Assembly (NCBI GenBank): GCA_903902855.1
Contig: CAIUWK010000095.1
Span: 69,887-133,886 of the forward strand
DNA: 64,000 nucleotides
Direction of reading: 5' to 3'
From: an uncultured Geobacter sp.
GTDB taxonomy: Bacteria > Desulfobacterota > Desulfuromonadia > Geobacterales > CAIOGM01
This document shows, piece by piece, positions 52,402 through 61,263 of the stretch. The notes under the pieces are model-generated. The model was not told where the DNA came from and did no database searches. It saw only the letters and a program-made list of their open reading frames with translations. Every line of letters starts with the position of its first letter. The first letter of the stretch is position 1. The translations under genes were made by a program, and so were the position numbers.

Positions 52402-54395
52402 AACGTCTCCAACATGGCCATGACCTGCTCGTCGGTGTAGCCGTCCAACTCCACGCTCTTGGAGGGGCAGGTGGCCTGACAGGTGCCGCAGCCGGAACAG
52501 ACGCCGGGGTTGACGTAGGCGACGACCCGGATCAGGTTCCCCTGCCGGTCCCGGATCTCCTTCTCCTCCACGGCGCCGTAGGCACAGACCTTCTTGCAGG
52601 CCAGACAGCCGACGCAGAATTTCTCGTTGACCCGGGCCACGATGGGCTCCCGCTCCAGTTGATCCTTGGAAAAGAGGGTCATCACCTTGGCCGCCGCAGC
52701 GGAGGCCTGGGAAACGGTGTCGGGGATATCCTTTGGTCCCTGGCAGGCGCCGGCCAGGTAGATCCCGGCGGTAGCGCACTCCACGGGGCGCAGTTTTGCG
52801 TGGGCCTCGGAGTAGAAATTGTACTTGTCGTAGGAGATCCCCAGCTTCTGGGCCAGGGTGTCGGCACCGTCCCGGGGCTGGATCGCCGTGGCCAGGACCA
52901 CCAGGTCCGCCTCGATCTCCACCTGCACCCCCACCGCGATGTCGCTCCCCATGACCACCACCTTGTCCCCCTTCTGATAGACTCGGGAGACCATGCCACG
53001 GATATAGACCGCCTCTTCCTCTTCGATGGCCCGCCGCCAGAACTCGTCGTAGCTCTTTCCCGGGGTCCGGGCATCCATGAAAAAAACGTAGGCCTGACCG
53101 TCATGGACCTTGTGCTTGTAGAGCATGGTGTGCTTGGCGGTGTACATACAGCAGACCTTGGAGCAGTAGGAGATCCCCTTCTCCCGGGCCCGGGAGCCGA
53201 CGCACTGAACGAAGACCACCTGCTTGGGCTCTTTCCCGTCGGAGGGGCGGATGATCTTTCCCCCTGTGGGACCGCTGGCCGAGGCCAACCGCTCGAAGGT
53301 GAGACCGTCGATGACGTCGGGGATCTTGCCGTGGCCGAATTCGCCGTACCCCTTGATGGCCGACCCCTTGGGTTTTTCCGTGATGTCGTAGAGCTTGAAG
53401 CCGGTGGCCACCACGATGGCTCCCACCTGTTCCACGATCAACTCATCCTGCTGCTCATAATCAACCGCGCCGGGGCCGCAGACCTTCTGGCAGACCCCGC
53501 ACTTGCCGTTGATGAACTTGGTGCAGTGTTCCCGGTCGATGACCGGGGTATTGGGGACCGCCTGGGGAAAAGGGACGTAGATGGCAGGGCGGAATCCCAG
53601 GTTCTTGTCGAACTCGTTGGGGATCTTCTTCTGGGGACACTTTTCCATGCAGACGCCGCAGCCGGTGCATTTGGCCATGTCCACGGAGCGGGCCTTCTTC
53701 TTGATGGTGATGGAGAAGTTGCCGATGTAGCCGTCCACGCTCTCGATCTCGGAGTAGGTGTGCAGGGTGATCTTGGGGTGGTTGACCACATCCACCATCC
53801 GGGGGGTCATGATGCACTGGGAGCAGTCCAGCGTGGGAAAGGTCTCCGAGAGCATGGCCATATGCCCGCCGATGGAAGGTTCCCGTTCCACCAGGACCAC
53901 CTGGTGGCCGCAGTCGGCGATGTCCAGGGCCGCCTGGATACCGGCGATGCCCCCCCCGATGATCAAGGCCCGTTTGGTCACCGGCACGGTGATGGGGATC
54001 AGTTTCTTGTTCTTCCGTACCCGCTCCACCAGCATATGGACGATGTCGGTGGCCTTTGCCGTGGCCTCTACCCGGTCGTCATGGACCCAGGAACAGTGCT
54101 CCCTGATATTGGCCATCTCGCAGAGAAAGGGGTTCAAGCCGGCGGCCTGGGCCGCGTTCCGGAAGGTCTTCTCGTGCATCCGGGGAGAGCAGGCCGCCAC
54201 CACGATCCCTTCCAGCCGATGTTCGGCCACCGCCTTCTTCAGGAGGGTCTGACCGGGGTCGGAACACATGTACTTGTAGTCGCAGGCATAGGTTACGCCG
54301 ACCATCTGCCGGGCCGCCTGGGCCACCTGCTCCACATCCACCGTACGGGAGATGTTCTCCCCGCAGTGACAGATAAAGACACCAATTCTCGACAT
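52398..54395 (-). CDS. hdrA: Heterodisulfide reductase subunit HdrA (bifurcating flavoprotein)
   Basis: The 665-residue soluble protein has an N-terminal domain with CHCGENISRTVD, an FAD-binding thioredoxin-reductase-like fold (ALIIGGGIAGIQAALDIADC), several 4Fe-4S motifs (CTGCGVCMEKCPQKK; CGVCQKVCGPGAV) and a C-terminal ferredoxin domain (CVGCLACKKVCAYGA; CSGCGTCQATCPSKS). It is the flavin-bifurcation centre, coupling NAD(P)H to ferredoxin and disulfide. The operon context hdrC-B-A-flxD-C-B-A supports the role. Confidence 0.94.
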   Translation of the reverse strand: MSRIGVFICHCGENISRTVDVEQVAQAARQMVGVTYACDYKYMCSDPGQTLLKKAVAEHRLEGIVVAACSPRMHEKTFRNAAQAAGLNPFLCEMANIREHCSWVHDDRVEATAKATDIVHMLVERVRKNKKLIPITVPVTKRALIIGGGIAGIQAALDIADCGHQVVLVEREPSIGGHMAMLSETFPTLDCSQCIMTPRMVDVVNHPKITLHTYSEIESVDGYIGNFSITIKKKARSVDMAKCTGCGVCMEKCPQKKIPNEFDKNLGFRPAIYVPFPQAVPNTPVIDREHCTKFINGKCGVCQKVCGPGAVDYEQQDELIVEQVGAIVVATGFKLYDITEKPKGSAIKGYGEFGHGKIPDVIDGLTFERLASASGPTGGKIIRPSDGKEPKQVVFVQCVGSRAREKGISYCSKVCCMYTAKHTMLYKHKVHDGQAYVFFMDARTPGKSYDEFWRRAIEEEEAVYIRGMVSRVYQKGDKVVVMGSDIAVGVQVEIEADLVVLATAIQPRDGADTLAQKLGISYDKYNFYSEAHAKLRPVECATAGIYLAGACQGPKDIPDTVSQASAAAAKVMTLFSKDQLEREPIVARVNEKFCVGCLACKKVCAYGAVEEKEIRDRQGNLIRVVAYVNPGVCSGCGTCQATCPSKSVELDGYTDEQVMAMLETL

Positions 54396-54410
54396 CTACA
54401 GTCCTTTTTG

Positions 54411-54536
54411 TCCACGAAGGACACGAAGTAACACGAAGAAAGACAACCCAGAAAACTTAACCAAAGGGCAAACTAATGGTTACCAGATTCACTAATTGTT
54501 TCAGATTACTTCGTGTCCCTTCGTGTCCTTAGTGGA
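54411..54536. mobile_element. Miniature inverted-repeat element, non-coding, 126 bp
   Basis: 28-base inverted ends at 54411-54438 and 54509-54536 agree in 25 positions and match the ends of the GxxExxY element (TCCACGAAGGACACGAAG). About 70 AT-rich bases lie between. It fills the hdrB-hdrA junction and could fold into a long hairpin in the transcript. Confidence 0.75.
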
Positions 54537-54542
54537 TAAGGG

Positions 54543-55424
54543 TTAGATAAGATTCTTTTCTTTGAGGAGCGGCATGGGGTTGACGATCATACTGCCGAAA
54601 CCGAGTTTGTTGGGACTGACGCCGCAAGCCAGGGCCAGGAGCTGGGTGATGTAGAAGACCGGCATATGGTACTCCTCGCCGGTGGCCTCCTCGATCTCCT
54701 TTTGCCGGATATCCAGGTTACCGTGACAGAGGGGACAGGCGACCACGAGGCAATCGGCTCCGGCCCGCTTGGCCGAGGCGAGGATGTCGCCGGTAAGCTT
54801 CAGAACCACGCCGGGGCGTGACAGGGTGAAGTTAGCCCCACAGCACTCCAGCCGGTGGCTCCAGGGGACGGTCTCGGCGCCGGTGGCTTCCAGTACCTGC
54901 TCCATGATGGTGGGAGCCTCGGTGCAATCCAGTTGCGGCACATCGGGAGGACGGGTCAGGAGACAGCCGTAGTAGGGGGCGATCTTCAGCCCGTTCAGCG
55001 GCTTGCTCACCGCCTTGTGCAGACGTTCCAGCCCGAAGTCACGGGCAAGAATCTCCAGGAGGTGCTTCACCGGCTTCTCCAGGGAGACCTTGGCGTCGAT
55101 GGCCTGCTCCACCTGCTTCCGCTTACTTTCGTTCTCCCCCAGTTTGTGCTGGGTGGTCTTGAGCCGGGAGAAACAGGCGGCACAGGCCACGGCCAGATCC
55201 CCTTCCACGGCGTCGGCCAACTCCAGATTCTTGGCGCAAAGCGCCAAAGAGAGGAGTTCGTCCACGTTGTGGGCAGGGGTGGCCCCGCAGCAGAACCAGT
55301 CCGGAACCTCCTGGAGCCCGATCTTCAGGGCCTTGAAGAGCCCACGGGCGGATTCGTCGTACTCCTTGCCCGAAGCATGAAGGGAGCAGCCGGGATAGTA
55401 GGAGTAATTCAGTACATTTTTCAT
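54543..55424 (-). CDS. hdrB: Heterodisulfide reductase subunit HdrB
   Basis: The 293-residue protein has two CCG domains: Cys13, Cys45-Cys46 and Cys81-x-x-Cys84 (CX31CCX34CXXC), then YYGCLLTRPPD, RLECCGANF and CPLCHGNLD. They hold the noncubane 4Fe-4S clusters that reduce disulfide substrates. In non-methanogens the likely partner is a DsrC- or thiol-type disulfide. It follows hdrC by about 48 bases and is separated from hdrA by a miniature element. Confidence 0.94.
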   Translation of the reverse strand: MKNVLNYSYYPGCSLHASGKEYDESARGLFKALKIGLQEVPDWFCCGATPAHNVDELLSLALCAKNLELADAVEGDLAVACAACFSRLKTTQHKLGENESKRKQVEQAIDAKVSLEKPVKHLLEILARDFGLERLHKAVSKPLNGLKIAPYYGCLLTRPPDVPQLDCTEAPTIMEQVLEATGAETVPWSHRLECCGANFTLSRPGVVLKLTGDILASAKRAGADCLVVACPLCHGNLDIRQKEIEEATGEEYHMPVFYITQLLALACGVSPNKLGFGSMIVNPMPLLKEKNLI

Positions 55425-55472
55425 GACAATCGTTCCCTTCCTCTACCGGTCCCCAGTCCCCGGTCCCCGGTT

Positions 55473-56066
55473 TTACGGCGCGTCACCCTTCTTGCGCATC
55501 TCTTCGATCCGACTGAAGATTTTCTCAATCTCCGCCAGGTTCTTGTTCTTGGAGTGAAACATCTTGAGCTTCCCCTTGGAGAGAAGTTTAGGACCCAGCA
55601 TCAGGTCCTTGAGGAACTGACCGCTCTTCACGTTGAACACCGCTGCCAGCCGCATCTCGTACTGGCGGCCGTACTGCTTGATGTTGTTGATGAAGAGCTT
55701 GTTGGCCAGCTGTACGTAGCTCTCCTTGGAGGGGCCGTCGGCATCCCAGGAGAGTTTCCGGAGGGCGTCCATGATGGCCGCCAGGTCAACCTTGTTGGGG
55801 CAGCGGGTGGAGCAGGTCTCGCAGGAGGCGCAGTACCAGATGCTTCGCCCGGCCAGGACCCGTTCCCATTGTCCCAGCTGGATGAGCCGGACGATCCGGT
55901 TGGGAGGATGATCCATGAACGACCGCATGGGGCACCCTGCGGAGCATTTACCGCACTGGAAACAGCGTCGGACGGAACTTCCCGACAGCGCCTCCACCTT
56001 CTTGATGAACCCCACGTTCATCGTCTCCTGGGAGAGCTCCATCTTGGTGTTTTTGATGTTTTTCAT
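55473..56066 (-). CDS. hdrC: Heterodisulfide reductase subunit HdrC (4Fe-4S)
   Basis: The 197-residue protein has two 4Fe-4S motifs, CFQCGKCSAGCPM and CASCETCSTRCPN, in the HdrC arrangement, with a charged C-terminal helix. It passes electrons from HdrA to HdrB. It is the first gene of the operon. ATG 56066 with GGAGAGAG ahead is preferred to GTG 56072. Confidence 0.92.
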   Translation of the reverse strand: MKNIKNTKMELSQETMNVGFIKKVEALSGSSVRRCFQCGKCSAGCPMRSFMDHPPNRIVRLIQLGQWERVLAGRSIWYCASCETCSTRCPNKVDLAAIMDALRKLSWDADGPSKESYVQLANKLFINNIKQYGRQYEMRLAAVFNVKSGQFLKDLMLGPKLLSKGKLKMFHSKNKNLAEIEKIFSRIEEMRKKGDAP

Positions 56067-56072
56067 GCGCAC

Positions 56073-56457
56073 TCTCTCCGTGGCAGTTCCGCCGTTTTCC
56101 GACGCATCTCATTATATAGCAAGAGCCGAGCCAATCCGTATCCCCTCATAACAGCCCGAAAATACGTCATCCGTCGTGGCACAGCCGCGGTTCAGGCCGT
56201 TTTCTGTGTAGATATACTACCCACTGTAGCTCTTTTCCCCGATGACGGCTCGTCAGAAAAGAATCAGTTTTCACGCTCCCGGGAATAGCCGCGACCGGAG
56301 TGACGACCTCTACCAGAATTTTTAGTACCCCTAAAATTATGAGGGAATAACCAGACAGGAGAGCTCTATTGGGTAGTTTACTGCTTCAGTCATGCTAAAA
56401 TCCGTACCATGTCGTCCGGGAATTTGTCAATAACAATCACCCGTCAAGATGCCGAAA
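56073..56457. other. Intergenic region upstream of the hdr-flx operon
   Basis: No gene supported. On the minus strand a perfect TATAAT (56111-56116) lies 45 bases before the hdrC start, but no good -35 box stands 17 bases further up. An activator-dependent promoter is possible. Confidence 0.45.
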
Positions 56458-56485
56458 AAAGGGGGAAAGTTCCCTTTCCCCCTTT
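56458..56485 (-). terminator. Terminator of the hsp20 gene
   Basis: AAAGGGGGAAAG and CTTTCCCCCTTT form a 12-bp stem with a 4-base loop; in the minus direction a TTTTTT run follows. It lies 43 bases past the hsp20 stop. Confidence 0.85.
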
Positions 56486-56527
56486 CCGGGTCGCTGGACC
56501 CGTACGGCGCTCGCTCGGAGTGCCCAC

Positions 56528-57070
56528 CTAACTGATAGGAATATGTACCACCGGCTTCTTGGCTTCCGCATGCGGTATCCGGATTTCCAGTATACCATCC
56601 TTCAGCGTAGCGGTGATCTCTTCCGTGCTCACCCCTTCCGGCAGCGGAATACTCCGGTTAAAAGTACCCACATTCCGCTCGACCCGGAGGTACTCTTTCC
56701 GTTCGACCTTCTCTTCATGATGCCGCTCACCGCTGATGAGGAGGTTCCCTTCAATGACCCTCACATTCAGATGCTCCCGGGCGATCCCCGGCAGATCCGC
56801 CTTCACTACCAAGGCCCCTTCTTCTTCATACACGTCTACCTTGACGCCGCTTTCACCGCCGAATCCCACCTCACGCATGAGCCGTTCCCATGGCGCGCCA
56901 AAACGACCCCACACATCCGTACGGAGCATATCGTCCATCACTCGTTCCATCCTGTCGAATACCGTGGGGAGATGAACCACTTCACCGCTCCGCCCCCTCG
57001 TCTCTTCTCTTTCCACATGAATAGTCGGGGTTTCCTCTTTTCTCACGGCTCGCAACGCGCTTCCTCTCAT
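56528..57070 (-). CDS. Hsp20/alpha-crystallin family small heat-shock protein
   Basis: The 180-residue chaperone has an N-terminal arm (DRMERVMDDMLRTDVW) and an alpha-crystallin domain: VKVDVYEEEGALVVKADLPG, HLNVRVIEGNLLISGERHHE, the A-x-L-like strand ATLKDGILEIRIPHA, and C-terminal VVHIPIS with the I-x-I motif. It holds unfolding proteins. ATG 57070 has a GGGGG site ahead; an ATG seven codons upstream is less likely. No CIRCE element was seen upstream. Confidence 0.92.
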   Translation of the reverse strand: MRGSALRAVRKEETPTIHVEREETRGRSGEVVHLPTVFDRMERVMDDMLRTDVWGRFGAPWERLMREVGFGGESGVKVDVYEEEGALVVKADLPGIAREHLNVRVIEGNLLISGERHHEEKVERKEYLRVERNVGTFNRSIPLPEGVSTEEITATLKDGILEIRIPHAEAKKPVVHIPIS

Positions 57071-57217
57071 GACTGAACACCCCCTTTCCATGAAGTATTG
57101 GTACAGTTACATGATACCATTTGGAAATTGAAAATCAATATCATTATTGTTTTGATCTGTAGTCGGCAGTAGTAAATTCTTTGACAGGAACCGGGCAACT
57201 CACGTACAAAAGGGGGC

Positions 57218-59001
57218 ATGAAAAATGACCGCATCATGTCTGAGTCGACCAGGAGCGAGCTATCAGGGAGCTGACCCGATTATTCGGCTACATGTTGGGG
57301 TGCAGGAACGCCTACCTTCTGGGCGGGTTCCTGCTCCTCTTCACCAACGCCTTTGCGCTGTTCATCCCCTGGCTCCTGAAGCTGGCGGTACAGAGCTTCC
57401 AGCACCCCGGTTCCGGGCGCCCACCGGAGGTGTATGCCGGCCTCATCATCCTTGCGGCCCTACTCAACGGCGTCATCCGGATCTTCTCCCGGACCACCAT
57501 GCTCAACGCCGGACGGACCATCGAATTCCGGATCAGGGAGGAGCTCTACGCCAAGCTTTTGGCCCTGGACCTCCCCTACTTCTCCCGTGAGCGAACCGGC
57601 GACATCCTCTCCCGCTTCTCCAATGATCTCACCAATGTGAGGATGCTCCTGGGGTTCGGCGTCCAGAGCAGCGTCAACACCTGCATCCTCTACGCAGCCG
57701 CCCTGGTCATCATGGGGAGCATCAACCCTCTGCTCACCCTCTGCGCCGTGGCCCCCTTTCCGGTGATGATCTACCTGGTAAAACGGGTCAGCCAGAGGAT
57801 CTTTCGCCGCTCGCTGCAGCTACAGGAACAGCTGGCAACACTCTCCAACCAGATCCAGGAAAACGTCAGCGCCGCCGCCGTCATCAGGGGATACTGCCGC
57901 GAAGAGGCCCAGACAGCCGCTTTTCACGACGTCAATGAACGGTACCTCTTTCTCAGCATGAAACTGGCGCGGATGAGAGGATTCATCCTCCCCATCATGG
58001 GGAGCGCCACCGGCGCGGGGACACTCATCGTCCTCTTCCTGGGGGGGAGCATGGTTATCAAGGGGACCATAACCCTGGGGGACTTCGTGGCCTTCAACGG
58101 CTACCTGGCCATGCTCGTCTGGCCCACGGTGATGATGGGGTGGATTCTCAACCTTTTTCAGCGTGGCGCCGCCTCACTGAGCCGGATCACCCAGGTACTG
58201 GATGCGGACACCACGGTGACAGACCCTCTCTCCCCCCTCCCCTCCGCTCCCGTGCTGGGGGATATCCGGTTTCAAGGGGTCACCTTCGGCTATGGGGAGA
58301 ACAAAGCGGTACTTCACGACATCTCCCTGTACCTTCCGGCGGGATCGAAGACCGGCATCGTCGGCCCGGTGGGAAGCGGCAAGTCCACCCTCGTCCGTCT
58401 CATCGCCCGGCTCTTCCCCGTCCCCGACGATACGTTGTTCCTGGACGGGACGGATATCAACCGGATGAAACTCTCCCGTTTGAGGGAGGTCATCGGCTTC
58501 GTCCCCCAGGAAGGGTTTCTCTTTTCCCGTTCCATCCGGGAGAACATCGCCTGCGGCAGGGAGGGAGCCACGGAGGAGGAAATTGTTGCCGCAGCCTCCC
58601 TGGCCCAACTGGACCGGGAGATCGCCGCTTTTCCCGACGGCTACGACACCCAGGTGGGGGAACGGGGGGTGACCCTTTCCGGAGGGCAGAAACAGCGGAC
58701 CGCCATCGCCCGGGCTCTATTGGCCGATCCCCCCATCCTGATCCTGGACGATCCCCTCTCCAGCGTGGACGCCGCCACCGAGGCGGCAATCCTCTCCGGG
58801 CTTGCCACGTACTACGGCACAAGGAGCGTGATCATCGTCTCCCATCGCCTCTCGGCGGTTCAGGGGTGTGACCTGATTCTGGTCATGGAAGAGGGGCGGA
58901 TCGTGGAGCAGGGGAGCCCGGCGGAACTCCTGGCCAGGGGGGGACGTTATGCCGCACTGTACCATGAGCAGCAACTCCGGCAGGAGATCCAAAGGTTCTG
59001 A
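57218..59001 (+). CDS. ABC exporter (fused permease-ATPase), N-terminus apparently frameshifted
   Basis: From 57292 a 569-residue type I exporter reads open: six helices (GGFLLLFTNAFALFIPWLLK first), coupling region, Walker A GPVGSGKSTL, signature LSGGQKQRTA and Walker B ILILDDPLSSVD. In that frame DQERAIRELTRLFGYM is open upstream of the ATG, but no start codon or SD exists. A good start (AGGGGGC then ATG at 57218, MKNDRIMSES) lies in another frame, one base short. So a one-base loss near 57240-57255 is likely. Substrate unknown, MdlB/MsbA-like. Confidence 0.88.
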
Positions 59002-59016
59002 AAAGGGGAGGAGACA

Positions 59017-59604
59017 ATGATGCTGAAGATGGACCAGATCACCCGCCGTATGGCCGAACATCAGCCGATCCTCTCTCCGCCGGGGAAAGGGACCCAGGCG
59101 GCGGTGGCCTTCCTCCTCCGGGAGAGTGAGAAGGGGGTCGAGGGTCTGTTCATAGAGCGGGCCAACCGTGACGGCGACCCCTGGTCAGGGAATGTGGGGT
59201 TGCCCGGCGGCAGGGTGGAACCGGAGGATGGTACGCTGCGAGAGACCGCTGAACGGGAGAGCCGCGAGGAGGTGGGACTCAATCCGGCCGACAAGCGCTA
59301 TCTGGGGCGACTGTCGGACATCGTCGGGGCTAACCTGCCGGTGCGGGTTGCCTGCTTTGTCTACCTGGTCACCGGCGAAACGCCTCTTCTGCTCAGCGAC
59401 GAGGTGACGGAGGCTTTCTGGGTCCCGCTGGAGAGCCTGACGATTCCGGAACGGCGGATCATCGCCCGGATCAAGTTTTGCGACCGGACGATTACCACCC
59501 CGGCCATCATCCTCCCCCAGCAGGAGAAGCCGCTTCTCTGGGGGATCACCTACCGCCTGGTCTCCGAATTTCTGGAGATTGCGGAAGAGGGAGAAGCTCA
59601 GTAG
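59017..59604 (+). CDS. NUDIX hydrolase (CoA pyrophosphatase-like)
   Basis: The 195-residue protein has a complete Nudix box GLPGGRVEPEDGTLRETAER followed by ESREEVGL. Residues LLRESEKGVEGLFIERA and VTEAFWVPLESL match the NudL/CoA-diphosphatase group. GGGGAGGAG precedes the ATG pair. It starts 15 bases after the ABC exporter and overlaps the convergent lpxC by seven bases. The UPF0035 signature was not clearly found, so the substrate is uncertain. Confidence 0.85.
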   Translation: MMLKMDQITRRMAEHQPILSPPGKGTQAAVAFLLRESEKGVEGLFIERANRDGDPWSGNVGLPGGRVEPEDGTLRETAERESREEVGLNPADKRYLGRLSDIVGANLPVRVACFVYLVTGETPLLLSDEVTEAFWVPLESLTIPERRIIARIKFCDRTITTPAIILPQQEKPLLWGITYRLVSEFLEIAEEGEAQ

Positions 59605-60425
59605 ATGGCGTAGTTCTCCGGATTAGAGAAGAGTTCACGCAGGAAGAGGTTGTTCAGGTGATGGCCGCTCTTGTGTGCCTCCACCCTCCCCAGTATCCGG
59701 TAGCCGCTGGAGTAGAAATCGCCGATGAGATCCAGGATCTTATGGTTCACCAGCTCCTTCCGGTAGCGGAGCCCGTCGGGATTCATCACCCCGTCCGTAT
59801 CCACCACCACCGCGTTGTCCAGTGACCCCCCCTTGGCCAGCCCCATCTTCCGGATCGCCTCGATCTCCTCCACCATGGTGAAGGTCCGAGAATTGATGAT
59901 GGCGAAGGCGTTCTCCACATCCAGGACCCGCCGCTTCTGCCGTCCCACCGGATCGCGGAATTCGATGGACATGGTGATGTCAAAGGAGTTCTGCGGTTTC
60001 ATCCGGACATAGGCATCCCCCAGGGAGAGCTCCACCGGTCGGAGAAGCTGCAGGTAGGTGCCGGACTCGGGGAACTCATAGATCCCCACCCGCCACATCT
60101 CCTGATAGAACTCCCAGGCCGAACCATCCATGATGGGGACCTCGGGACCGTCGATGTAGACCAGGCAGTTGGTGATCCCGGAAAAATAGAAGGCCGCCAT
60201 GAGGTGTTCGATGGTGGAGACCGTCACTCCGCCAGCGGCGATGAGGGTGGAGAGCCGGGTGTCGGCCACCTGATCGTACCGGGCGGGGATGAGCTGACCG
60301 TCCCGGACAAAGGCGATACCGTGCTCCCGGCGGGGGATGAATTCCAGATTGACCTCCTTGCCGGTATGGAGGCCGATCCCTTTCATCCTGAAGATCCTGT
60401 TGATGGTCGTCTGATGTGTTTTCAT
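59598..60425 (-). CDS. lpxC: UDP-3-O-acyl-N-acetylglucosamine deacetylase LpxC
   Basis: The 275-residue enzyme performs the first committed step of lipid A synthesis. Zinc ligands His74 (STIEHLMAA), His228 and Asp232 (VNHKILDLIGD) and catalytic His255 (SGHHLNN) are present; KGIGLHTGKEVNLEF is the typical N-terminus. It is monocistronic and overlaps the convergent NUDIX gene by seven bases. It has the normal family length for a compact LpxC. Confidence 0.95.
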   Translation of the reverse strand: MKTHQTTINRIFRMKGIGLHTGKEVNLEFIPRREHGIAFVRDGQLIPARYDQVADTRLSTLIAAGGVTVSTIEHLMAAFYFSGITNCLVYIDGPEVPIMDGSAWEFYQEMWRVGIYEFPESGTYLQLLRPVELSLGDAYVRMKPQNSFDITMSIEFRDPVGRQKRRVLDVENAFAIINSRTFTMVEEIEAIRKMGLAKGGSLDNAVVVDTDGVMNPDGLRYRKELVNHKILDLIGDFYSSGYRILGRVEAHKSGHHLNNLFLRELFSNPENYAIY

Positions 60426-60550
60426 GGGTGGACTATTGCAGATTTCCCCAGGGCCGTCAAGGGGACAAACAAGGAATCAGGTGGCGTTTTCAGAGGAAAG
60501 TGGTGTATGGTGCGGCTTACGTCCGTACCACATCTCCGGAAGGAACCGTC

Positions 60551-61234
60551 ATGGCGCAACCCTGGAAGATCATCGAAAGCGTCCCCACCGACCAGGGGAT
60601 TCTCCAACTCCGTCAGCGGGGTGAGCGGGACTTTCTCATCACCATCGGCTCCCAGGTGTTAATGAACAGCCTGGCCAACCGCTCGGAGGTGGTTCTGGGA
60701 CAACTGGGGTGCGCTCACCTGAAGGAACAGTCCAACCCCCGGGTCCTGGTGGGGGGACTGGGAATGGGGTTCACCCTCAAGGCGGTGCTGGACACCCTCC
60801 CCTCCACGGCCGGAGTGGTGGTGGCCGAATTGAACCCGGTTGTCTCCCAATGGTGCCGCGGCCCCCTGGCCGGACTCACGGCAGGCGCCGCCCTTGACCC
60901 CCGCGTCACCCTGGAGATCGGCGATGTGGCCCGGCTGATCCGGACCAGCGCCGCCGCCGGCGACGACGGGCAGTTCGACGCCATCGTCCTGGACCTCTAC
61001 CGGGGGCCCCATGCCAAGACAGACCACCTCGACGACCCGCTCTACGGCCTCCGGGCCATCAGGAACGCCAAGGGAGCCCTTAAACCGCTGGGGGTTCTCG
61101 CTGTCTGGGGAGAACAGTATGACGAATCCTTCGTCAAACGGCTGAAGAGCGTCGGCTTTACGGTGACCACCCAGCGCCCCGGCAAGGGGGGGTATCGTCA
61201 TGCGGTTTTCCTGGCCCGGCTGGTGACAGCCTGA
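60551..61234 (+). CDS. Spermidine synthase-like (aminopropyltransferase-fold) protein
   Basis: The 227-residue protein has a Rossmann methyltransferase-like fold: RVLVGGLGMGFTLKAVLDTL, VVVAELNPVVSQWCRGPL and FDAIVLDLYRGPHAK correspond to the spermidine-synthase family loop. The N-terminal tetramerisation domain is reduced (WKIIESVPTDQGILQLRQRG). AAGGAACC precedes the ATG at 60551. The substrate is not certain; it may act on nucleosides rather than polyamines. Confidence 0.78.
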   Translation: MAQPWKIIESVPTDQGILQLRQRGERDFLITIGSQVLMNSLANRSEVVLGQLGCAHLKEQSNPRVLVGGLGMGFTLKAVLDTLPSTAGVVVAELNPVVSQWCRGPLAGLTAGAALDPRVTLEIGDVARLIRTSAAAGDDGQFDAIVLDLYRGPHAKTDHLDDPLYGLRAIRNAKGALKPLGVLAVWGEQYDESFVKRLKSVGFTVTTQRPGKGGYRHAVFLARLVTA

Positions 61235-61263
61235 CCCCTTAACGACAGAACAAGAGAGGTACC

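Noticed and set aside
52659-54431. 590-codon plus-strand reading opposite hdrA
   Set aside because: Shadow of hdrA; it contains low-complexity Gly/Asp/His composition typical of antisense frames in GC-rich genes.
57092-57160. CIRCE or other heat-shock operator ahead of hsp20
   Set aside because: Only a 5-bp inverted repeat (TGGTA/TACCA) was seen; it does not match CIRCE.
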